A program made the translations under genes and the position numbers. DNA of 64,000 nt from Mycolicibacterium fallax (GTDB lineage Bacteria > Actinomycetota > Actinomycetes > Mycobacteriales > Mycobacteriaceae), in NCBI RefSeq assembly GCF_010726955.1, contig NZ_AP022603.1, positions 806,001-870,000 of the forward strand, written 5' to 3'. Shown piece by piece: positions 24,749 through 33,883 of the stretch (positions are counted from its first letter, which is position 1; each line of letters starts with the position of its first letter). The notes below the pieces were generated by a model. The model did no database searches, was not told the DNA's origin, and worked only from the letters and a program-made list of their open reading frames with translations.

Positions 24749-27448
24749 GTGAGCCCAGCACCCGACGCCGACCGGTCCACCCTGCTGCTGCTGGACGGCA
24801 ACTCGCTGGCCTTCCGGGCCTTCTACGCGCTGCCCGCGGAGAACTTCCGGACCCGCGGCGGCCTGACCACCAACGCCGTCTACGGCTTCACCGCCATGCT
24901 GATCAACCTGCTGCGCGACGAGAAACCCGACCACGTCGCCGCCGCCTTCGACGTGTCCCGGCAGACCTTCCGCAAGGAGCGCTACCCGGAGTACAAGGAG
25001 GGCCGCTCGGCCACCCCCGACGAGTTCCGCGGCCAGATCGACATCACCAAGGAGGTGCTCGAGGCGCTGGGCATCACGGTGCTGGCCGAACCCGGCTACG
25101 AGGCCGACGACATCATCGCCACGCTGGCCACCCAGGCCCGCGCCGCCGGCCACCGGGTGCTGATCGTCACCGGCGACCGGGACGCGCTGCAGCTGGTCAG
25201 CGACGACGTGACCGTGCTGTACCCGATCAAGGGGGTCAGTGAGCTGACCCGGTTCACCCCCGAGGCGGTGGCGGCCAAGTACGGGCTGACCCCGGCGCAG
25301 TACCCGGACTTCGCCGCGCTGCGCGGCGACCCGAGTGACAACCTGCCCGGCATCCCGGGGGTCGGGGAGAAGACCGCCACCAAGTGGATCACCGAGTACG
25401 GCTCGCTGCAGCAGCTGATCGACCAGGCCGACACCGTGCGCGGCAAGGTCGGCGAGTCGCTGCGCGCCAACCTGCCCGCGGTGGTGCTCAACCGGGAACT
25501 GACCGAGCTGGTCAAGGATGTGCCGCTGGCCCAGACCCCGGACACCCTGGCGATCCGGCCGTGGGACCGCGACCAGATCCACCGGCTGTTCGACGACCTG
25601 GAGTTCCGGGTGCTGCGCGACCGGCTGTTCGACACCCTCTCGACCGCCCAGCCGGAGGCCGAGGAGGGCTTCGAGCTGCGCGGCGCGGCGCTGGAGCCCG
25701 GCGGCGTCGCCGACTGGCTGGCCGCCCAAGCCGCCGACGGCACCCGTACCGGGCTGGCGGTGACCGGCACGCACCGCACCTTCGACGCCGACGCCACCGC
25801 GCTGGCGATCGCCACCTCCGGCGGTGACGCGTGCTACCTGGACACCGCGCTGCTCACCCCCGACGACGACGCCGCGCTGGGCCGCTGGCTGGCGGCGGCC
25901 GACCAGCCCAAGGCGCTGCACGAGGCCAAGCTGGCCCGCCACGACCTGGCCGGCCGCGGCTGGCGGCTCGACGGCGTCACCTCCGACACCGCGCTGGCCG
26001 CCTACCTGGTGCGTCCCGGCCAGCGCAGCTTCGCCCTCGACGACCTGTCGGTGCGCTACCTGGGCCGCGAACTGCGCGCCGAGGATCCCGGGCAGCAGCA
26101 GCTCTCGCTGCTCGACGACACCGACGGCGCCGACGAGCAGGCCGCGGCGACCCTGATGCTGCGGGCCCGCGCCGTCGTCGACCTGGCCGACGCGCTGGAC
26201 ACCGAGCTGGCCAAGATCGACGAGTCCAACCTGCTCACCGAGATGGAACTGCCGGTGCAGACCGCGCTGGCCGAGATGGAGGCCGTCGGCATCGCGGTGG
26301 ACCTGGACCGGCTGTCCGGGCTGCAGTCCCGGTTCGCCGACGAGATCCGCGACGCCGCCGAGGCCGCCTACGCGGTGATCGGCAAGCAGATCAACCTCGG
26401 ATCGCCCAAGCAGCTGCAGGTGGTGCTGTTCGACGAGCTGGAGATGCCCAAGACCAAGAAGACCAAGACCGGCTACACCACCGACGCCGACGCGCTGGCC
26501 GCGCTGCTGGACAAGACCGGGCATCCCTTCCTGCAGCACCTGCTCACCCACCGCGACGTCACCCGGCTCAAGGTCACGGTGGACGGGCTGCTCAACGCGG
26601 TGGCCGCCGACGACCGCATCCACACCACCTTCAACCAGACCATCGCGGCCACCGGCCGGCTGTCCTCCACCGACCCGAACCTGCAGAACATCCCGGTCCG
26701 CACCGACGCGGGCCGCCAGATCCGCGACGCGTTCGTGGTCGGCGACGGCTACGCCGAGCTGATGACCGCGGACTACAGCCAGATCGAGATGCGGATCATG
26801 GCGCACCTGTCCGGTGACGCCGGCCTGATCGAGGCGTTCAACACCGGCGAGGACCTGCACTCCTTCGTCGGATCGCGGGCCTTCGGGGTGCCGATCGACG
26901 AGGTCACCCCCGAGCTGCGCCGCCGGGTCAAGGCGATGTCCTACGGGCTGGCCTACGGGCTGAGCGCCTACGGTCTGGCCGCCCAGCTGAAGATCTCCAC
27001 CGAGGAGGCCAAGGAGCAGATGGAGGCGTACTTCGCCCGGTTCGGCGGCGTGCGCGACTACCTGCAGGCCGTCGTCGAGCAGGCCCGCAAGGACGGCTAC
27101 ACCTCGACCGTGCTGGGCCGGCGGCGCTACCTGCCGGAACTCAACAGCAGCAACCGGCAGGTCCGCGAGGCCGCCGAGCGAGCGGCGCTCAACGCCCCGA
27201 TCCAGGGCAGCGCCGCCGACCTGATCAAGGTGGCGATGATCGAGGTGGACCGCGGGCTGCGGTCGGCCGGCCTGACCTCCCGGATGCTGCTGCAGGTGCA
27301 CGACGAGCTGGTGCTGGAGATCGCCGACGGCGAGCGGGACACCGTGGCGGCACTGGTCCGGGACAAGATGGGCGGCGCCTATCCGCTCGACGTTCCGCTG
27401 GAGGTGTCGGTGGGCTACGGCCGGTCCTGGGACGCCGCCGCGCACTGA
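24749..27448 (+). CDS. polA: DNA polymerase I
   Basis: 899 aa from the GTG at 24749 (M-S-P-A-P as in M. tuberculosis); an ATG at 24743 is only 2 nt behind a TAAGGT -10-like box. Residues 10-300 are the 5' nuclease (TLLLLDGNSLAFRAFYALPA, GYEADDIIATLA, GDPSDNLPGIPGVGEKTA). The middle 3'-5' exonuclease fold lacks the acidic catalytic residues, as usual in the genus. The polymerase domain has DYSQIEMRIMAHLSG, the O-helix RRRVKAMSYGLAYG with Tyr at the discriminating position, and VHDELV. Used in Okazaki fragment and excision repair. Confidence 0.96.
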   Translation: MSPAPDADRSTLLLLDGNSLAFRAFYALPAENFRTRGGLTTNAVYGFTAMLINLLRDEKPDHVAAAFDVSRQTFRKERYPEYKEGRSATPDEFRGQIDITKEVLEALGITVLAEPGYEADDIIATLATQARAAGHRVLIVTGDRDALQLVSDDVTVLYPIKGVSELTRFTPEAVAAKYGLTPAQYPDFAALRGDPSDNLPGIPGVGEKTATKWITEYGSLQQLIDQADTVRGKVGESLRANLPAVVLNRELTELVKDVPLAQTPDTLAIRPWDRDQIHRLFDDLEFRVLRDRLFDTLSTAQPEAEEGFELRGAALEPGGVADWLAAQAADGTRTGLAVTGTHRTFDADATALAIATSGGDACYLDTALLTPDDDAALGRWLAAADQPKALHEAKLARHDLAGRGWRLDGVTSDTALAAYLVRPGQRSFALDDLSVRYLGRELRAEDPGQQQLSLLDDTDGADEQAAATLMLRARAVVDLADALDTELAKIDESNLLTEMELPVQTALAEMEAVGIAVDLDRLSGLQSRFADEIRDAAEAAYAVIGKQINLGSPKQLQVVLFDELEMPKTKKTKTGYTTDADALAALLDKTGHPFLQHLLTHRDVTRLKVTVDGLLNAVAADDRIHTTFNQTIAATGRLSSTDPNLQNIPVRTDAGRQIRDAFVVGDGYAELMTADYSQIEMRIMAHLSGDAGLIEAFNTGEDLHSFVGSRAFGVPIDEVTPELRRRVKAMSYGLAYGLSAYGLAAQLKISTEEAKEQMEAYFARFGGVRDYLQAVVEQARKDGYTSTVLGRRRYLPELNSSNRQVREAAERAALNAPIQGSAADLIKVAMIEVDRGLRSAGLTSRMLLQVHDELVLEIADGERDTVAALVRDKMGGAYPLDVPLEVSVGYGRSWDAAAH

Positions 27449-27467
27449 GCACCGAATGCCGAGCGGG

Positions 27468-27794
27468 TCAGGCCAGGTTGACCAGCGCCACGTAGGCCAG
27501 CGTGCCCAGCCCGACGCTGAGCAGGGTGCGCCGGCCCAGGCCCAGGTGCACGGCCACCGTGACGGCCACCGCCACCAGTGCCTTCCCCGGGTTCCCCGGG
27601 TCGCCGGAGGCGCTGCCGACGAACGTCGCGGCCGCCAGGATCGCCAGCAGGCCGGCCGGCATCCACGCCACCATGGCCGCGACAAACCGCGAGCCGCGCA
27701 GTGGTTTGAGGATCAGAAACGGCACGGCTCGCAGCGCGAAGGTGATGCCGAAGCCGATCGCCAGCACGGCGAGCAGATAGCCGGTGTCAGGCAT
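27468..27794 (-). CDS. azlD: AzlD-family transport protein
   Basis: 108 aa with four hydrophobic segments (YLLAVLAIGFGITFALRAVP, ARVLKPL-like loop with LKPLRGSRFVA, GLLAILAAATFVG, TLLSVGLGTLAYVALV). The small subunit of the AzlCD exporter, which in other bacteria exports branched-chain amino acids or analogues. It overlaps azlC by 8 bp. Its closeness to livKHMGF is suggestive, but polA lies between. Confidence 0.88.
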   Translation of the reverse strand: MPDTGYLLAVLAIGFGITFALRAVPFLILKPLRGSRFVAAMVAWMPAGLLAILAAATFVGSASGDPGNPGKALVAVAVTVAVHLGLGRRTLLSVGLGTLAYVALVNLA

Positions 27795-28509
27795 CGGCGG
27801 GCTCCGCCGCGCCGCGGCCCCGGGTGAACAGGTACCGCAGCACCAGCGCGCCGACGAAGCCGAGCAGCCCGGCGAACAGCGCGGAGTCCGGCACCAGCAG
27901 CAGCGCGGTGCTGAACGACAACCCGGCCAGCAGCAGCGACGGCAGCTGCCGCCGGCCGCGGCAGGCGTCCAGGGTCAGGGTGACGAACAGCGCGCACAGC
28001 GCGAAGTCCAGACCCTCGATCCGGCCGGGCAGCAGCGCCCCGGCCAGCACGCCGGCCAGCCCGCCGCCGACCCAGTAGCACTGCAGCGCGGCCTGCATGG
28101 CCAGCAGCCGCGGCGCGGTCCAGCCGCGCGGATTTACCGCGGTGATCGCGTAGGCCTCGTCGATCAGCGCGTACACCGAGTACAGCCGGGCCGCCGGGTT
28201 GCGCACCACCGGCAGCGGGAAGGAGAACGCGTAGAAGACGTGCCGAAAGTTCACCAGGAAGGTGGCCAGCGCGATCGCCACCAGCGAGGTGCCCGCGCTG
28301 ACCAGGCTGACCAGCAGCAGCTCCATCGACCCGGCGAACACCGCCACCGACAGCGCCGGGGCCAGCCACCACGGCAGCCCGGCCTGGGCGACCAGCAGGC
28401 CGAAGGCGACGCCGATCGGGAACAGTCCGAGACCGGCCGCCAGTGACACCCGCAGGCCGGCCAGTGCCTCGGCGCGTCGGGACGGGGGCTCGGCCACGGT
28501 GGCCATCAT
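27787..28509 (-). CDS. azlC: AzlC-family transport protein
   Basis: 240 aa. LIV-E family membrane protein with about five or six helices: GLGLFPIGVAFGLLVAQAGL, VFAGSMELLLVSLVSAGTSL, ATFLVNFRHVFYAFSFPLPV and YALIDEAYAI. Large subunit of the AzlCD exporter. Divergent from the thioesterase gene with a 35-bp gap. Confidence 0.9.
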   Translation of the reverse strand: MMATVAEPPSRRAEALAGLRVSLAAGLGLFPIGVAFGLLVAQAGLPWWLAPALSVAVFAGSMELLLVSLVSAGTSLVAIALATFLVNFRHVFYAFSFPLPVVRNPAARLYSVYALIDEAYAITAVNPRGWTAPRLLAMQAALQCYWVGGGLAGVLAGALLPGRIEGLDFALCALFVTLTLDACRGRRQLPSLLLAGLSFSTALLLVPDSALFAGLLGFVGALVLRYLFTRGRGAAEPADA

Positions 28510-28544
28510 CGGGCACGCCGGGGGGCTCGGTCACACTGAGGGGT

Positions 28545-29357
28545 ATGGCCGACACCGACGACGTCTTCACCGAGGCGCTGCAGCTGACCGGAACCGATTC
28601 CCCGCACCGGGTGACCGGGCACACCCACCCGGCCTGGGCGAACATGGTCGGGCCGTTCGGCGGGATCACCGCCGCCGTGCTGCTGCGGGCCATCGAGCAG
28701 CACCCGGACCGGCTCGGGGACCCGCTGGCACTGACCGTCAACTACCTGGCCCCGATCGCCGACGGCCCCTACCAGCTGAGCCTGAACCCGGTGCGGACCA
28801 ACCGGACCAACCAGCACTGGATCGTCGAGCTGAGCCAAGACGGTGAGCCCAAGACCACCGCCACCGCCATCTTCGGCAGCCACCGCGACACCTGGGGTGA
28901 CACCGAGGCCGGGCCGCCGCCGGCACCCGCGCCGGAGACCGTCCAGCCGCGCGGCACCGGCTTTCCGACCTGGCTGTCGCGCTATGACATGCGGATGGTG
29001 GCCGGCGAGCTGCCGGAGGTCGAAGGGCAGCAGGCGGCGTCCTCGACCAGCACGCTCTGGGTGCGCGACGCGGCCGGGCGCGCGCTGGACTACGCCGGAC
29101 TGGCCGCCCTGTCGGACATCTTCTACCCGCGCATCTACCTGCGCACCGGGCGGCTGATCCCCGCCGGCACGATCACCCTGACCACCTACTTCCACGCCGG
29201 CGGCGCCGAGCTGGCCGCCGTCGGCGGGGACTTCCTGCTGGCCACGGCGGCGGCCCGGCGGTTCTCCCGCGGCTTCTTCGACCAGACCGCGACGCTGTGG
29301 AGCCGCGACGGCGTGCTGCTGGCGACCAGCGACCAGTTGGTGTACTTCAAGGGCTGA
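28545..29357 (+). CDS. Acyl-CoA thioesterase family protein (double hotdog)
   Basis: 270 aa. The N-terminal hotdog has HPAWANMVGPFGGITAAVLL and DPLALTVNYLAPIADGPYQL; the second half has FPTWLSRYDMRMVAGELP and RRFSRGFFDQTATLWSRDG. This is the TesB-like/4HBT_3 type common in mycobacteria. Probably hydrolyses fatty acyl-CoA; substrate unknown. The start at 28545 follows GAGGGGT. 21 bp separate it from the decayed acyltransferase. Confidence 0.85.
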   Translation: MADTDDVFTEALQLTGTDSPHRVTGHTHPAWANMVGPFGGITAAVLLRAIEQHPDRLGDPLALTVNYLAPIADGPYQLSLNPVRTNRTNQHWIVELSQDGEPKTTATAIFGSHRDTWGDTEAGPPPAPAPETVQPRGTGFPTWLSRYDMRMVAGELPEVEGQQAASSTSTLWVRDAAGRALDYAGLAALSDIFYPRIYLRTGRLIPAGTITLTTYFHAGGAELAAVGGDFLLATAAARRFSRGFFDQTATLWSRDGVLLATSDQLVYFKG

Positions 29358-29378
29358 GCCGCGCCCTACCCTGGACCG

Positions 29379-30127
29379 GTGAGTGACACCGATCGGCCGG
29401 CCCGGGTGCCGCTGCTGCTGCGGAACATGGTGCTGCTGGTCTCGTCGCTGTACCAGCTGGTGCCGGCCCGGCTCACCGACCTGTTCGCGGTGCTGATGGC
29501 CCGGCTGGCCTACTGGAAGGGGCACCCGCTGCACGCCCGGGTGCTGCAGGACTTCCGCGACAACGTCGACCCGACCGCGCAGCACTCGTCGCGCAAATGG
29601 CGCCCGGTGCGGGCGATGTACCGGGCCCTGGTGCGCAACGCCAACGACGCGCTGTGGTTCCTGACCGCGTCGCGGGCCGCGGCGCTCCGCCGGTTCCGGA
29701 TCGCCGACCCGTCGCCGCTGGTCAAGGCACTGGAGGCCGGCGCGGGCCGCGGCGCGGTGGTGGTCTTCCCGCACCTGGGCTCCTACGCGTCGCTGCCGGT
29801 GGTGCTGGCGCTCAACGGGTTCCCGACCACGATCGTGGCGAACCGGCAGCCCGGCCCGATGCAGTGGGTGATGGACCGCGGCGCCCGCAAGGCCGGCCTG
29901 GAGCTCGTCGTCGTCGACCGCACCCGGGGCGTCAGCGTCACCGCCGCGACCCGGTGCTCGGTGCGGTGATCCCGGTATCCCAGGACGCCGCGGTGCAGGT
30001 GCTGTCCCAGCAGATCGCCGACGCGATGGGGGAGTTCATCGAGCGCCGGCCCGAGCAGTGGGTGATGCCCGGCGGACTGGTCTCCGATTCGCTGGGCCGC
30101 CGGGGACCGGGTTTGTCCAGCGTGTGA
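29379..30127 (+). pseudogene. Decayed LPLAT-type acyltransferase
   Basis: A GTG start 6 nt behind TACCCT gives 196 aa and then a stop at 29969. The first part looks like a LpxL/HtrB-type acyltransferase N-terminus with the motif region AVVVFPHLGSYASLPVV, but the acidic residue of HX4(D/E) is absent (HLGSYA). A family-like C-terminal piece (QIADAMGEFIERRPEQW, VMPGGL) follows in another frame to 30127. About 80-100 residues expected between the two parts are missing. I read this as an internal deletion plus frame change, i.e. a gene remnant. A sequencing slip alone would not restore the missing middle. Confidence 0.65.
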
Positions 30128-30142
30128 CACCTCGAGTACCCT
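30113..30142 (+). promoter_or_regulatory. Predicted rpsA promoter
   Basis: TTGTCC (30113-30118) and TACCCT (30137-30142) with an 18-bp spacer, giving a 5' leader of roughly 85 nt before the rpsA ATG. Confidence 0.55.
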
Positions 30143-30232
30143 CAGGAGGTACCTGCGCGTGCTCTGGCACGCGTGGGCGCCAATGAAACTCACCCGTCCC
30201 TTCGATTAGACCTGTCCGGAGCAACCCACCAC

Positions 30233-31669
30233 ATGCCAAGCCCCTCCGTCACCTCGCCGCAAGTAGCCGTCAACGACATCGGCTCGGCCGAGGACTTTCT
30301 CGCCGCCATCGACAAGACCATCAAGTACTTCAACGATGGCGACATCGTTGAGGGCACCATCGTCAAGGTTGACCGTGACGAGGTCCTGCTCGACATCGGT
30401 TACAAGACCGAAGGCGTCATTCCTTCCCGTGAGCTGTCCATCAAGCACGACGTCGACCCCCACGAGGTGGTGTCCGTCGGTGACGAGGTGGAAGCCCTGG
30501 TCCTCACCAAGGAGGACAAGGAAGGCCGCCTGATCCTGTCCAAGAAGCGCGCTCAGTACGAGCGGGCCTGGGGCACCATCGAAGAGCTCAAGGAAAAGGA
30601 CGAGGCCGTCAAGGGCACCGTCATCGAGGTCGTCAAGGGCGGCCTGATCCTCGACATCGGCCTGCGCGGCTTCCTGCCCGCGTCCCTGGTCGAGATGCGT
30701 CGGGTCCGCGATCTGCAGCCGTACATCGGCAAGGAGATCGAGGCCAAGATCATCGAGCTCGACAAGAACCGCAACAACGTGGTGCTGTCCCGCCGCGCCT
30801 GGCTGGAGCAGACCCAGTCCGAGGTGCGCAGCGAGTTCCTCAACCAGCTCACCAAGGGCGCCATCCGCAAGGGTGTGGTCTCCTCGATCGTCAACTTCGG
30901 CGCGTTCGTCGATCTCGGCGGCGTCGACGGCCTGGTGCACGTCTCCGAGCTGTCCTGGAAGCACATCGACCACCCGTCCGAGGTCGTCGCCGTCGGCGAC
31001 GAGGTCACCGTCGAGGTGCTCGACGTGGACATGGACCGCGAGCGGGTTTCGCTGTCGCTCAAGGCGACTCAGGAAGATCCGTGGCGGCACTTCGCCCGCA
31101 CCCACGCGATCGGCCAGATCGTTCCGGGCAAGGTCACCAAGCTGGTGCCGTTCGGCGCGTTCGTCCGCGTCGAGGAGGGCATCGAGGGCCTGGTGCACAT
31201 CTCCGAGCTGGCCGAGCGCCACGTGGAGGTCCCGGACCAGGTGGTTGCCGTCGGCGACGACGCGATGGTCAAGGTCATCGACATCGACCTGGATCGCCGC
31301 CGGATCTCGCTGAGCCTCAAGCAGGCCAACGAGGACTACACCGAGGAGTTCGACCCGTCGAAGTACGGCATGGCCGACAGCTACGACGACGCGGGCAACT
31401 ACATCTTCCCGGAGGGCTTCGACGCCGAGACCAACGAATGGCTCGAGGGCTTCGACACCCAGCGCACCGAGTGGGAGGCCCGCTACGCCGAGGCCGAGCG
31501 TCGCCACAAGATGCACACCGCGCAGATGGAGAAGTTCGCCGCGGCCGAGGCCGAGGAGGCCGCCCGGCCGACCTCGAGCAGCTCCGGCGGCGGCGAGCCC
31601 GCGGGCGGATCGCTGGCCAGCGACGCGCAGCTGGCCGCGCTGCGGGAGAAGCTGGCGGGCAACGCCTAA
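30233..31669 (+). CDS. rpsA: 30S ribosomal protein S1
   Basis: 478 aa from ATG 30233 (MPSPSVTSPQVAVNDIGSAE). Four S1 RNA-binding repeats: GDIVEGTIVKVDRDEVLLDI; AVKGTVIEVVKGGLILDIGL; AIRKGVVSSIVNFGAFVDLG; GQIVPGKVTKLVPFGAFVRV. The acidic, low-complexity C-terminal tail ends SDAQLAALREKLAGNA. It brings mRNA to the 30S subunit. In mycobacteria the C-terminal region has been linked to trans-translation and pyrazinoic acid binding. Codon use is strongly biased to GTC/CTG/AAG, as expected for a highly expressed gene. Confidence 0.97.
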   Translation: MPSPSVTSPQVAVNDIGSAEDFLAAIDKTIKYFNDGDIVEGTIVKVDRDEVLLDIGYKTEGVIPSRELSIKHDVDPHEVVSVGDEVEALVLTKEDKEGRLILSKKRAQYERAWGTIEELKEKDEAVKGTVIEVVKGGLILDIGLRGFLPASLVEMRRVRDLQPYIGKEIEAKIIELDKNRNNVVLSRRAWLEQTQSEVRSEFLNQLTKGAIRKGVVSSIVNFGAFVDLGGVDGLVHVSELSWKHIDHPSEVVAVGDEVTVEVLDVDMDRERVSLSLKATQEDPWRHFARTHAIGQIVPGKVTKLVPFGAFVRVEEGIEGLVHISELAERHVEVPDQVVAVGDDAMVKVIDIDLDRRRISLSLKQANEDYTEEFDPSKYGMADSYDDAGNYIFPEGFDAETNEWLEGFDTQRTEWEARYAEAERRHKMHTAQMEKFAAAEAEEAARPTSSSSGGGEPAGGSLASDAQLAALREKLAGNA

Positions 31670-31693
31670 CCGGCTGTCCACCTGGTAAGCCAC

Positions 31694-31725
31694 GAACTCC
31701 CCGGTCCGAAAGGGCCGGGGAGTTC
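31694..31725 (+). terminator. rpsA terminator
   Basis: 14-bp stem GAACTCCCCGGTCC paired with GGGCCGGGGAGTTC (one G-U), closed by a GAAA tetraloop, 24 bp after the rpsA stop and before coaE; followed by TGGCTTTCC. Confidence 0.8.
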
Positions 31726-31759
31726 TGGCTTTCCGGGGGCCGCCTGCAAGACTGTCCGG

Positions 31760-32701
31760 ATGCTGCGAATCGGTTTAACCGGCGGAATAGGCGCCGGCAA
31801 GTCCACCGTGTCCTCGACCTTCGCCGAGTTCGGTGCCGTCGTCGTCGACGGTGACGTGATCGCCCGGGAGGTCGTCGAACCCGGAACCGAGGGACTGGCC
31901 GGCCTCGTCGAGGCGTTCGGCCGCGACATCCTGCAGCCCGACGGCGCACTGAACCGGCCGGCCCTGGCCGCCATCGCCTTCAGCGACGACGCCAAGCGGG
32001 CCACCCTCAACGGGATCGTGCACCCGCTGGTGGGGCGGCGCCGCGCCGAGCTGATCGAGGCCGCCGGCTCCGACGCGGTCATCGTCGAAGACATTCCGCT
32101 GCTGGTCGAATCCGGGATGGCACCGCTGTTTCCGTTGGTCATCGTCGTCAACGCCGACGTCGAGACCCGGGTCGGGCGGCTGATCGAGCACCGCGGCTTC
32201 ACCGAGGACGACGCCCGCGCCCGGATCGCCGCGCAGGCCACCGAGCAGCAGCGCCGCGCCGTCGCCGACGTGTGGCTGGACAACTCCGGCAGCCCCGCGG
32301 CGCTCGTCGAGGCCGCCCGGGTGCTGTGGCATCAGCGGATCGCGGTGTTCGCCGACAACCTCGGGCGGCACCGGCCCACCCCGGATCCGACGGTCGTCGT
32401 CGACTACGACCCGGCCTGGCCGGCGGCCGCCGGCCGGATCATCGCGCGGCTGCAGACGGCGTGCGGGCATCGTGCGCGGCGCATTGCCCATGTCGGGCCG
32501 ACCGCGGTCGCGGGCGCCGGCGCCCGCGACATCATCGACATTGAGATCACCGTCGATTCGGTGCAGACCGCCGACGAGCTGGCCGAGGCGCTGCTGGGCG
32601 CCGGCTACCCGCGGGTGCCGCAGACCGGCGCGGACGAGCGCCGGTATGCCTCCGCCGACCCGGGCCGGCCCACCCACCTGCGGCTGCGGACCGGCGGTTA
32701 G
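31760..32701 (+). CDS. coaE: Dephospho-CoA kinase with truncated C-terminal UPF0157 domain
   Basis: 313 aa. Residues 1-200 are a complete dephospho-CoA kinase: P-loop GLTGGIGAGKST, the FGAVVVDGDVIAREVV site and HPLVGRRRAELIEAA. It catalyses the last step of CoA synthesis. Mycobacterial CoaE normally continues with a UPF0157/GrpB-like domain to about 407 aa. Here that domain begins (VVVDYDPAWPAAAGRIIARL) but stops about 95 residues early, after RPTHLRLRTGG, inside a 12-bp tandem repeat that carries the stop. The kinase should still work. Confidence 0.9.
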   Translation: MLRIGLTGGIGAGKSTVSSTFAEFGAVVVDGDVIAREVVEPGTEGLAGLVEAFGRDILQPDGALNRPALAAIAFSDDAKRATLNGIVHPLVGRRRAELIEAAGSDAVIVEDIPLLVESGMAPLFPLVIVVNADVETRVGRLIEHRGFTEDDARARIAAQATEQQRRAVADVWLDNSGSPAALVEAARVLWHQRIAVFADNLGRHRPTPDPTVVVDYDPAWPAAAGRIIARLQTACGHRARRIAHVGPTAVAGAGARDIIDIEITVDSVQTADELAEALLGAGYPRVPQTGADERRYASADPGRPTHLRLRTGG

Positions 32702-32722
32702 ACCGGCGGTTAGACCGGCGGT
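32690..32722. repeat. 12-bp tandem repeat at the coaE 3' end
   Basis: ACCGGCGGTTAG at 32690-32701 and 32702-32713, then a partial third copy ACCGGCGGT. The first copy supplies the coaE stop, the others the end of the convergent secreted-protein gene, whose stop is at 32710. Marks a likely deletion or slippage junction. Confidence 0.85.
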
Positions 32723-33315
32723 GCCGGGGCGGGTTCGGGCTCCGGTGCGGGCACGGGACCGGTTGCCGGTACCGGCTCGGTGGGTGGTGCCGCCACGGGC
32801 TGCAGGGTGAGCGGGGCGCCGCACAGCAGCGCGCCGTAGTCCGGGTCGTCCTTGGGGCGGGTCAGCCGGGGCCCGACGAAGGTGTCGGCCTGGGCGACCA
32901 ACTGCTCGTCGATCTCGATCTCGCAGTGCAGGTTGGCCGAATACGGCAGATCGATCTCGACCCGCATCCCGGCGGTGCTGCGATCGCTGAGCACCGTTTG
33001 GGCCTCGAAGGTGCGGCCCGGCAGCATGGTCGGGTCGGCGGTCTGGAATTCGGTGTCCGACGAGCGGAACTTGATCAGCGCGCGCCGGGACAGCCCGTCG
33101 ATGCGGGCCCGGTAGGTGACATTGACCGGCATTCCGGCGTCGTCGGTGGCCTCGGGAGCCGCCTCGGGTCCGGCCTCGGGTCCGGCGGGGGTCGGGACGC
33201 CGGGCGCCGGGACAACCGGGTCCGGGTCGGCCGCGGCCAGCGCGGGCGAGCCGAGCAGCGTCAGGGCAGCGCAGAGCGCCGCCGTCGCGATACGCGCGCT
33301 GGGGTGGGACGTCAC
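32710..33315 (-). CDS. Secreted mycobacterial protein of unknown function
   Basis: 201 aa. Signal peptide ARIATAALCAALTLLGSPALAAA with probable cleavage after ALA-AA. A proline/alanine-rich stretch (about 28-55) is followed by a beta-rich domain (PVNVTYRARIDGLSRRALIK, TAGMRVEIDLPYSANLHCEI) with two cysteines, and a proline-rich tail (VPATGPVPAPEPEPAPAPPV). Probably exported and cell-wall associated; family not recognised. Its end overlaps the coaE repeat. Confidence 0.75.
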   Translation of the reverse strand: MTSHPSARIATAALCAALTLLGSPALAAADPDPVVPAPGVPTPAGPEAGPEAAPEATDDAGMPVNVTYRARIDGLSRRALIKFRSSDTEFQTADPTMLPGRTFEAQTVLSDRSTAGMRVEIDLPYSANLHCEIEIDEQLVAQADTFVGPRLTRPKDDPDYGALLCGAPLTLQPVAAPPTEPVPATGPVPAPEPEPAPAPPV

Positions 33316-33376
33316 GTGCTCTTGCCTCTCGCCGGCCGAGGGTTCCGGTTGACTAGCTAGCTGGTCTCATTGTTGC

Positions 33377-33883
33377 CTATCGCCACCACAACCGCATCTC
33401 GTTACCGGCCAGCCACCGGCTCAGGTCGTGATCGTGGGCGGCCAGCCCGGCGACCGCCGCCAGCGCGCTGCCCAGCGCCCGCTCGGCGACCTCCGCCGAC
33501 AGCAGGCCGTCGCGGTGCGCGGCCAGGAACTCGTCGACGTCGAGCACGTCGGTGCGCTGCCCGCGGTAGACCACCAGGTCCAGGTAGTGATCCTCGGTCC
33601 GCCAGAGCTGCCCATCGTCGTCCACCGCGATGTCCACCACGTCGAGGTAGAAGTCCTGGGCCCGCTGGTGCCCGGGATTCCAGTCGTACACCGTCGCGCG
33701 CAGGCCGAGGGTCGGCAGCAGCCAGGACTGCAGGTAATTGAACTGGGCGCGGCCCGGGGTGGGGCGGGCCAGATACAGGCCCCACGGGGTGCGCGCATAA
33801 CGGTCCACCGCCCGGACGATGCCCTTGTTGTCGGTGTTGGTCCGGGCGGCGACGTCGAAGATCTCGCGCTTGGGTGGGTGGAT
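33377..33883 (-). CDS. DUF402 domain protein with apparent non-standard ATC start
   Basis: About 168 aa. Matches Rv1632c-type DUF402 proteins: IHPPKREIFDVAARTNTD, DRYARTPWGLYLAR, then DFYLDVVDIAVDDDGQLWRT, EDHYLDLVVYRGQ. DUF402 proteins include nucleoside phosphatases, but this subgroup is uncharacterised. Relatives begin directly at (M/V)HPPK. Here that codon is ATC (33881-33883), and no ATG, GTG or TTG lies in frame nearby upstream. A leaderless-type TACGCT box lies exactly 6 nt before it. So either ATC is used, the start codon is mutated, or there is a sequence error. A later GTG (A-V-D-R-Y) would remove about 17 conserved residues. Confidence 0.75.
   Translation of the reverse strand: MHPPKREIFDVAARTNTDNKGIVRAVDRYARTPWGLYLARPTPGRAQFNYLQSWLLPTLGLRATVYDWNPGHQRAQDFYLDVVDIAVDDDGQLWRTEDHYLDLVVYRGQRTDVLDVDEFLAAHRDGLLSAEVAERALGSALAAVAGLAAHDHDLSRWLAGNEMRLWWR

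Noticed and set aside
24734..27685. Very long open frame (over 980 codons) on the minus strand across polA
   Set aside because: Antisense to polA, whose protein is full length with all motifs. The frame exists because GC-rich third positions remove stop codons; its translation is low-complexity Gly/Arg/Gln/Val.
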